Shown here piece after piece: positions 63,095-64,000 of a stretch of 64,000 nucleotides of DNA. The notes under the pieces were generated by a model. It did no database searches, was not told the DNA's origin, and saw nothing but the letters and a program-made list of their open reading frames with translations. Within the stretch, counting starts at the first letter, position 1; each line of letters starts with the position of its first letter. This DNA is from Dulcicalothrix desertica PCC 7102 (GTDB lineage: Bacteria; Cyanobacteriota; Cyanobacteriia; Cyanobacteriales; Nostocaceae): assembly GCF_003991905.1 (NCBI RefSeq), contig NZ_RSCL01000002.1:401142-465141 (forward strand), in the 5' to 3' direction. A program made the translations under genes and the position numbers.

Positions 63095-63805
63095 ATGAGT
63101 ATGGAAAGCACTGAAGTGCTTATTACGACGGGGGGGGTTTTTGTGCCGCAAGGCGCCGAATATAAAGCTGTGTGTAACGGTTTAAGGCGTGTTAATAAGA
63201 TAAGTTCACAGGTTATATCTATTCCTGTGGGTGGTAAAGCTGTTACTAGATACTTACAAGAATGGTATGAGTCTGTGAATTTACTTAAAGATTCTCAGCC
63301 ATATGCTTTAGTAATGGGTTTATGTGGAAGTTTAACGCCTGATTACGATGTGGGTGATGTTGTGCTTTATGAAACTTGTATTTATAAAGATCAAGTTCTG
63401 CATTGTGATAATGATTTTACTAATCAATTGGAGTTACAGCTTAAAGAGAAAGTATCAAGAGTAAAGGCGTTGACTAGTGATAGTGTTGTTTTCTCGTCAT
63501 ATGAGAAAATTTTATTGGGAAAATGTGGTGCCTCTGTCGTTGATATGGAAGGTTTTAGTGCGCTGGAATTTTTAAGTTCGGTTGGTTTCAAAGTGGGAAT
63601 GTTACGAGTAGTCAGTGATGGGTGTAAACATGATTTGCCTAATCTAAATTCCGCTTTTAGTCCAGAAGGCACCCTTTTACCTTTACCATTGGCTTTAGGG
63701 ATGTTACGTCAACCTATCGCTGCTTGTCGTTTGATATATGGTTCTTTACGAGGATTGAAGGTTTTAGAAGATGTCACAAAGGATTTAGGAACTTTCAAGC
63801 AATAA
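63095..63805 (+). CDS. hpnG: Hopanoid-associated nucleoside phosphorylase (HpnG-like)
   Basis: The protein has 236 residues from ATG 63095. GGGAG lies about 8 bases upstream. VFVPQGAEYKAVCNGL, MGLCGSLTPDYDVGDVVLY and VVDMEGFSALEFL are motifs of the nucleoside phosphorylase/MTAN fold; the DMEG motif is the ribose-binding one. HpnG removes adenine from adenosylhopane, the product of HpnH encoded nearby, so the assignment rests partly on context. The first residues (MSMESTEVLITTGG) are encoded by the right end of the RAYT element. A GTG near 63142 is an alternative start. Confidence 0.78.
   Translation: MSMESTEVLITTGGVFVPQGAEYKAVCNGLRRVNKISSQVISIPVGGKAVTRYLQEWYESVNLLKDSQPYALVMGLCGSLTPDYDVGDVVLYETCIYKDQVLHCDNDFTNQLELQLKEKVSRVKALTSDSVVFSSYEKILLGKCGASVVDMEGFSALEFLSSVGFKVGMLRVVSDGCKHDLPNLNSAFSPEGTLLPLPLALGMLRQPIAACRLIYGSLRGLKVLEDVTKDLGTFKQ
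63106..63128 (-). repeat. REP-like right end of the RAYT element
   Basis: Palindrome AAGCACTGAAGTGCTT followed by ATTACGA, the exact reverse complement of 62341-62363. It lies inside the 5' part of the phosphorylase gene. Confidence 0.9.
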
Positions 63806-63817
63806 AATACTCAATAT

Positions 63818-63898
63818 TTTCTTGTGGAGCGGGCATCCTTGCCCGCCCCTCATATAAAACTATATGGAACGGGTAGGGATGCCCATTCCACAAGATTT
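63818..63898. terminator. GGGCAAGGATGCCC-type hairpin between converging genes
   Basis: TTGTGGAGCGGGCATCC and GGGATGCCCATTCCACAA can pair around about 40 bases. It lies just after the phosphorylase stop and close to the end of the last gene, so it may serve both transcripts. Confidence 0.6.
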
Positions 63899-63916
63899 TT
63901 ATATTCCACAAGATTT

Positions 63917-64000
63917 TTATATTTCATAAACTCTGCCTTTCCAGGCGCCTCCCCGTCCTTGCCAATGACGCAATGCTGAATCAATAGTCATTAAAGTGTA
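63917..64000 (-). CDS. C-terminal end of an unidentified gene (cut by the right edge)
   Basis: The minus-strand frame is open from the window edge to TAA at 63917-63919 and reads TLMTIDSALRHWQGRGGAWK then GRVYEI. Only 27 residues are visible, too few to identify the protein. The frame choice rests on the lack of stops and the protein-like composition. Confidence 0.45.
   Translation of the reverse strand, partial: YTLMTIDSALRHWQGRGGAWKGRVYEI

Larger units (their letters stand above)
62341..63128. mobile_element. RAYT element bounded by inverted REP-like sequences (788 bp)
   Basis: Identical 23-base ends in inverted orientation enclose one RAYT gene. A degenerate half-copy of the end (AGTGCTTGTTATGA, 63085-63098) lies just inside the right end. 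No target-site duplication is evident. The right end overlaps the N-terminal coding part of the downstream hpnG-like gene. Confidence 0.82.

Noticed and set aside
1-64000. tRNA, rRNA, CRISPR arrays and riboswitches
   Set aside because: I looked for T-loop motifs, regularly spaced repeats and typical riboswitch cores and saw none; the repeats present are tandem heptamers or hairpins without spacers.

Overview
The window looks like chromosomal DNA of a filamentous (Nostocales-type) cyanobacterium. The evidence is a BicA-type bicarbonate transporter, cytochrome c6 (petJ), an nrtABCD nitrate transporter with the cyanobacterial NrtC fusion, kdpABGC with kdpG in place of kdpF, a group 2 sigma factor, adenosylhopane genes, and several families of dispersed palindromes and heptamer tandem repeats. 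The palindrome GGCGCC is very frequent, about 25 sites in the first 19 kb. I did not find the usual cyanobacterial HIP1 octamer GCGATCGC. G+C is about 40% by eye. No rRNA, tRNA, CRISPR array or intact insertion sequence was seen apart from one RAYT-type element.

Layout. 1-4991 (minus): a large Hsp70/actin-fold ATPase-like gene, cut by the left edge, and a dynamin-like GTPase, forming a two-gene unit. 5215-6045: a TacAT-type (DUF1778/GNAT) toxin-antitoxin pair. 6097-8500: a formylglycine-generating-enzyme remnant, speD and an AEC-family carrier. 8582-13188 (minus): a five-gene unit of coiled-coil protein, membrane OmpA-domain protein, Rab-like small GTPase, small PAS-like protein and histidine kinase. 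This is my best candidate for a poorly described signalling system. 13432-16654: a CPA2-type cation/proton antiporter downstream of bicA. 17870-23378 (minus): nrtA-nrtB-nrtC-nrtD, without nirA or narB.

24129-32829: an SPFH protein with a 57-residue ribbon-helix-helix partner, a PlsY-like/PEP-utiliser fusion, a 46-residue membrane protein, an SGNH hydrolase, an Ntn-hydrolase with a possible N-terminal serine, a pentapeptide-repeat protein and a DUF433/DUF5615 pair. 33082-41974: two paralogous FAD oxidoreductases around an SH3 protein, serC, a Phd antitoxin with a broken RelE toxin, a TPR protein and petJ. 42194-47666: a GNAT acetyltransferase, a group 2 sigma factor and priA with an apparent in-frame insertion. 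47849-54439: kdpABGC, then an ammonium transporter with two consensus NtcA boxes. 54573-64000: an SGNH hydrolase, ispH, a small secreted protein, hpnH-hpnA-RND transporter, a RAYT transposase between inverted REP-like ends, an hpnG-like phosphorylase whose start lies next to one of those ends, and the end of another gene.

How they work together. Nitrate (nrt) and ammonium (amt) uptake point to nitrogen control, and the amt promoter carries NtcA boxes. BicA is sodium dependent, and the neighbouring antiporter could restore the sodium gradient. HpnH makes adenosylhopane and an HpnG-type phosphorylase would remove its adenine, so the two genes on either side of the RAYT element belong to one side-chain pathway. 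The window also holds three toxin-antitoxin-like modules, one of them decayed.
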